The translations under genes and the position numbers were made by a program. Positions 60,037 to 64,000 of a stretch of 64,000 bases of DNA are shown here, piece after piece; the first letter of the stretch is position 1, and each line of letters starts with the position of its first letter. This DNA is from Anaerovorax odorimutans (GTDB lineage Bacteria; Bacillota; Clostridia; Peptostreptococcales; JAAYPU01): positions 62,001 to 126,000 of the forward strand of contig JAENZQ010000002.1 in NCBI GenBank assembly GCA_016841185.1, given 5' to 3'. Under the pieces are notes generated by a model. It searched no databases. It was not told where the DNA came from and worked only from the letters and a program-made list of their open reading frames with translations.

Positions 60037-61233
60037 CTACCTCTGTACCAACAGTTTTTTGATTCCTGCATCAAGGCCATCGATGGTGAGCTCAAACATA
60101 GGGAATATTTCCCGAATCTTCTGCAGAGTAAATTCACCATAGGTATACAGCCAATTGTATTCCGGAATAGGGTTGAGCCAAATGCTGTGGGGATATTTTT
60201 TCCGAATAGTTTTGAGCCATTCTATTCCGGGTATCTGGTTATAAAGGCCAACATAGTTGTTTCCGCCCTTGCTCATAAGTTCCGAAGGCGCCATAGTCCC
60301 GTCTCCTACCAGAACCAATCGATAATCGCTTCCCAGATTATTGAACACCCACTCCGTATCGACCCATCTTCCCCTCATGCAGGAAGGATCCGTGTATAGA
60401 TGCTCATAGATACAATTATGAAAATAGTACACTTTTAAATCCTTAAAATGATTGGACTTATTTACTGCCTGAAACAACCGGTTACATAGATTCATATATG
60501 GAAACATAGAACCGTCTGAATCAAAAAAGAGCAGCAACTTGACAGTGTTTTGCCTTGGACGGTCCCATACCAATTTCAGGTTCCCTGCATTGTCACAAGT
60601 CTCATTGATGGTTTCTTCCAGGTTCAATTCTGTTTTGGGTCCATCCAGACGGCTGGAAAATTGCCTGAGTTTTCGAAATGCCATTTGGAAATGTCTGATT
60701 TCCAAAGTGGCATCCTGTCTGAAATCTTTAAAGTTCCTTTCTCCGGCAATTTGCACAGCTGATTTATGTCTGGAGTTACCTCCAATCCGGATGCCGGCAG
60801 GATTGTAACCTGAGTGCCCAAAAACAGAGGTGCCCCCGGTTCCAATCCAATAATTACCGCCATGATGTTCTTCTTTTTGCTCGCACAGCCTTTTGTTCAG
60901 CATTTCCCGAAGCTCATCCAATTCATATTTCTGAAAAGCCATTTCATAAGCATGAGCTTCATCTGTCCCCCCGAGTTCCTTATCCAGCCAGCTCCATACC
61001 TGGTCCGGAATTTCCTCCGGTGTTCTGACATCTCTGAAATACTCGGCAAAAGCCTGATCAAATTTATCATAGTCCACTTCGCTTTTTACCAAGATACCTC
61101 TACATAGCTGGTAAAAATGAACCAGACTGGAAGAACAGAGTCCTTTATCCAGAGCTTCTATCAAGGAAAGCCATTCATTTATGGAAACACTGAGTCCTTT
61201 TTCTCTAAGTAAATAAAAAAATGTGATAAACAA
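60037..61233 (-). CDS. VWA-domain (CoxE-like) protein
   Basis: 'VKLLLFFDSDGSMFPYMNLCNRLFQAV' MIDAS-like, 'LVGDGTMAPSEL'. Confidence 0.85.
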   Translation of the reverse strand: MFITFFYLLREKGLSVSINEWLSLIEALDKGLCSSSLVHFYQLCRGILVKSEVDYDKFDQAFAEYFRDVRTPEEIPDQVWSWLDKELGGTDEAHAYEMAFQKYELDELREMLNKRLCEQKEEHHGGNYWIGTGGTSVFGHSGYNPAGIRIGGNSRHKSAVQIAGERNFKDFRQDATLEIRHFQMAFRKLRQFSSRLDGPKTELNLEETINETCDNAGNLKLVWDRPRQNTVKLLLFFDSDGSMFPYMNLCNRLFQAVNKSNHFKDLKVYYFHNCIYEHLYTDPSCMRGRWVDTEWVFNNLGSDYRLVLVGDGTMAPSELMSKGGNNYVGLYNQIPGIEWLKTIRKKYPHSIWLNPIPEYNWLYTYGEFTLQKIREIFPMFELTIDGLDAGIKKLLVQR

Positions 61234-62079
61234 TTAACCCCATCTCCTCATACTGAATCCTTTTTCTTTGAAATCAAAAAGAGCGTCTATATCCTGATTT
61301 TTTTTGAGAAGAACACCTACAAAAGGAATATCCTCTTTAATTTTCTCTACGGATATACCGGCAACCACCAAGGCCTGAAGCCAGTCAAGAAGTTCTGATG
61401 TGCTGGGTTTTTTCTGAATGTCCTTTAAACTCCGCACCCAGTAAAACGTCTCCATGGCTTGTTTCAACAGCTTTTCCTGGATGTCTGGATAATGTACCCT
61501 TACGATTTCTTCCATTTTTTCTTCATCCGGGAATTCAATATAATGAAAAATACATCTTCTTAAAAATGCATCAGGCAATTCCTTTTCTGCATTTGAAGTA
61601 ATAATGACCACCGGTCTTTGCCTGGCTGCAATCAACTCCTTAGTCTCCGGAATATAAAATTCCATCTTATCCAGCTCCCACAACAGATCGTTGGGAAATT
61701 CCAGATCTGCTTTATCAACCTCATCTATTAATAAGACTGTTTGCTCTTCTGACGTAAACGCTTCCCCCAGTTTACCAAGCTTGATATAATGTTTGATATC
61801 CGATACGGTACCATCACCAAACTGACTGTCATAAAGCCGCTGAACGGTATCATAAACATAAAGACCGTCCTGAGCTTTTGTAGTAGATTTTATATTCCAG
61901 ATGATTAGTTCTTTGTTAAGCGAATCGGATATTGCTTTCGCCAGCATGGTTTTTCCTGTTCCAGGTTCACCTTTTATTAATAAAGGTTTTTGCAATGCAA
62001 TAGAAATGTTTACGGCATACATCAGCTCACTTGAAACCACATATTCACTGCTTCCTTGAAATTGTTGCAAATTTTTCAT
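61234..62079 (-). CDS. MoxR-family AAA ATPase
   Basis: 'LLIKGEPGTGKTMLAKAIS', 'LLIDEVDKADLEFPNDLLWELD'. Confidence 0.92.
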   Translation of the reverse strand: MKNLQQFQGSSEYVVSSELMYAVNISIALQKPLLIKGEPGTGKTMLAKAISDSLNKELIIWNIKSTTKAQDGLYVYDTVQRLYDSQFGDGTVSDIKHYIKLGKLGEAFTSEEQTVLLIDEVDKADLEFPNDLLWELDKMEFYIPETKELIAARQRPVVIITSNAEKELPDAFLRRCIFHYIEFPDEEKMEEIVRVHYPDIQEKLLKQAMETFYWVRSLKDIQKKPSTSELLDWLQALVVAGISVEKIKEDIPFVGVLLKKNQDIDALFDFKEKGFSMRRWG

Positions 62080-62134
62080 GTTTTATTCCTCCCAATATGT
62101 TGCGTCACGTGTATTATACCCAATATATTTTATG

Positions 62135-62152
62135 AAGCAAGGATTGTGCCAA
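62135..62152 (-). promoter_or_regulatory. Sigma54 -24/-12 promoter of the moxR-VWA operon
   Basis: minus strand TTGGCACAATCCTTGCTT (consensus YTGGCACG-N4-TTGCW), GG-N10-GC. Confidence 0.82.
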
Positions 62153-62200
62153 AAAAAAAATAAGAGAAAACAGCATTCTTTCGTCTGTGTTTTTCTTATT
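62151..62200 (-). terminator. Terminator of the V-ATPase operon
   Basis: minus strand AAATAAGAAAAACACAG...CTGTTTTCTCTTATTTTTTTTTT. Confidence 0.85.
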
Positions 62201-62276
62201 TATGAACAAAATAGTTCGGGTGGGTTTACAACATTGAGTAAGTAACTCCTTCGGAGTAGTATAAGTGTAAGATAGA

Positions 62277-62489
62277 AGCAGATTATGGAGTATAGATTAA
62301 GTCAGAGGTTAGAGGCAGAAATAAGATAATTGATAAAGGATAATAGATAACAGTTATGGTCAGAAACTATGACAAAGTCATAGTTTCTGCCATTATTTAT
62401 ATTATTTATAATGATATTTTGTGAAACAAAATTGTCATTAACTATTATTTTTTATCTGTTATCTTTTATCTTTTCCTATACTTCTGGCC
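62277..62489. repeat. Composite intergenic repeat, copy 1 beside ntpD
   Basis: about 200 bp nearly identical to 63187-63434. Confidence 0.92.
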
Positions 62490-63101
62490 CTATTTTAGAT
62501 TTTTGACGCGTTTGAGACGAAAAAAATCCTCTCTTTCCTTTTCCTCAAGAATCTCTTCCATATATTTAACCTGTTCCTCGTATTTGGGAATCTGAATTTT
62601 TTCCAGAGCATTGGCTCTCTTTTGAGTTTTTTTAATTTCAATAGCCAGCTTATAAACAGAGTTCTCGATCTCTGCGATTTCATATATCAGGTATTTGACT
62701 TCCCTGAATTTTATAAAAGCAAGGTCCACTGCCGGATTAGTACGATAAAAACCATATTGAGCCTTTAGATCGGTTTCTTCATATTTCACTGTGGGAATTT
62801 CAACACCCATAACACTTCTGGTTAATATCCTGAAATCCTCACGGGTAGGTATGGATAAGGCTATTTCCCGTAATTCATGAACCCCCATACTGACATTTGC
62901 CACTTGCAAGGCTTCAAAAGCTTCCTTAAAAGTATCCGCCATTCTCTTTTGAATGTCTTTTACTCTTTCCATCAGGTCCATCATTTCTCGTATCAATACA
63001 TTCCTTTTTTTATCTAATAATTCAAATCCGCTTCTGGAAAATTCCAGAAGGCTTTTTGCCTTAATGAGGTTTGCTTTGGTAGGTGCTATATTAATATCCA
63101 A
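62490..63101 (-). CDS. ntpD: V-type ATP synthase subunit D
   Basis: 'INIAPTKANLIKAKSLLEFSRSGFELLDKKRNVLIREMM', 'RRTNALEK'-like 'KKTQKRANALEKIQIPKYEEQVKYMEEILEEKEREDFFRLKRVK'. Confidence 0.95.
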   Translation of the reverse strand: MDINIAPTKANLIKAKSLLEFSRSGFELLDKKRNVLIREMMDLMERVKDIQKRMADTFKEAFEALQVANVSMGVHELREIALSIPTREDFRILTRSVMGVEIPTVKYEETDLKAQYGFYRTNPAVDLAFIKFREVKYLIYEIAEIENSVYKLAIEIKKTQKRANALEKIQIPKYEEQVKYMEEILEEKEREDFFRLKRVKNLK

Positions 63102-63152
63102 GTCTTCCCCTCCAGTTCAAGTAAAAAGTAAAAACAGATTTCCAGGCTGTTT

Positions 63153-63434
63153 GAAATCGCCGCGCATTCGCTCGCGATGACATAAAAGCAGAGTATGGAT
63201 TATGGAGTATAAAGTATAGAATAAGTTAGGGGTTAGAGGCAGAAATAAGATAATAGATAAAGGATAATAAATAACAGTTGTGGTCAGAAACTATGACAAA
63301 GTTATAGTTTCTACCATTTTTTATATTCTTTATAATGGTATTTTGTGAAACAAAATTGTTATTAACTATTATTTTTTATCTGTTATCTTTTATCTTTCTA
63401 TCCTTCTGCCCCTCTATCCTTCTGCCCCATTTTA
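63153..63434. repeat. Composite intergenic repeat, copy 2 between ntpB and ntpD
   Basis: ATGTCATCGCGA palindrome (63153-63182) plus about 200 bp nearly identical to 62277-62489. Confidence 0.92.
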
Positions 63435-63444
63435 ATCTTAACCG

Positions 63445-64000
63445 TTATGCTTCTTCCTTGTAGTATTTGTCCAGAATTTCAGGGTCTATACGTTCTAATT
63501 CATCTTTGGGCAGGAGGCTCAATATCTCCCATGCCAGATCCAAGGTCTCCTCAATGCTTCTGTTGTCATCGAAAGATTGCCTGATAAATTTTTCTTCAAA
63601 AACACGGCCAAACTTCATATATTGATTATCCAACTCGGATAAATCATCTTCTCCTATGATCTGTGCCAGTGCCCGAATATCCTGAACTTTGGAATAAGAG
63701 GCAAATACCTGATTGGCTACATCCGGATGATCTTCTCGGGTAAAGCCTTCACCAATACCATCTTTCATCAGCCTTGATAATGAAGGCAATATGCTGATGG
63801 GGGGATAAATATTCTGCTGAAAAAGTTCTCTGCTCAGTACAATCTGTCCTTCGGTAATATATCCGGTCAAATCCGGTACCGGGTGGGTAATATCATCATT
63901 GGGCATGGTGAGAATAGGCAGAAAGGTAATGGATCCTCCTGATTGTTTCATCATGCCTGCTCTTTCATAAATGGAAGCCAGATCAGAATATAAGTAGCCC
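63445..64000 (-). CDS. ntpB: V-type ATP synthase subunit B, C-terminal part (gene runs off the window)
   Basis: '[47 protein letters not shown]'; frame stays open to 64000 ([15 protein letters not shown] upstream of MMKQ). Confidence 0.95.
   Translation of the reverse strand, partial: GYLYSDLASIYERAGMMKQSGGSITFLPILTMPNDDITHPVPDLTGYITEGQIVLSRELFQQNIYPPISILPSLSRLMKDGIGEGFTREDHPDVANQVFASYSKVQDIRALAQIIGEDDLSELDNQYMKFGRVFEEKFIRQSFDDNRSIEETLDLAWEILSLLPKDELERIDPEILDKYYKEEA

Overview
64-kb window of a low-GC Gram-positive (Clostridia-like) chromosome. No rRNA, tRNA, CRISPR array, transposase or prophage was recognised. About 50 protein genes, mostly on the minus strand. Modules: (i) IclR regulator / M20 peptidase / YfcC-type carrier; (ii) metY-metA behind a SAM-I riboswitch; (iii) a sigma54 activator followed by an SbcD/SbcC-like pair, divergent from Fur-box-preceded feoAB; (iv) an LTA-synthase-like sulfatase fused to a degenerate GDPD-like domain; (v) tig-clpP-clpX-lon-engB; (vi) a sigma54 activator, a -24/-12 promoter, an acylating aldehyde dehydrogenase and a taurine:pyruvate-type aminotransferase; (vii) an alpha-2-macroglobulin-like protein, an orphan MEMO-like protein and a beta-helix protein; (viii) NhaC / carbon-nitrogen hydrolase / N-acyl-D-amino-acid deacylase with a Cache sensor and a divergent two-component system; (ix) lexA with an SOS box and an unlisted 51-aa ORF; (x) galU/galE/VanZ; (xi) moxR-VWA behind a near-consensus sigma54 promoter; (xii) V-ATPase subunits D and B (B runs off the end). 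The most unusual signal is a modular family of intergenic repeats (GATAA-rich tract, GGTAGAAA hairpin with co-varying inner stem, CTCTAACC tract, ACTCCATACTCCGC tract, ATGTCATCGCGA palindrome) that recurs in the same module order, including inside operons. All assignments are from reading the sequence; no database search was run.
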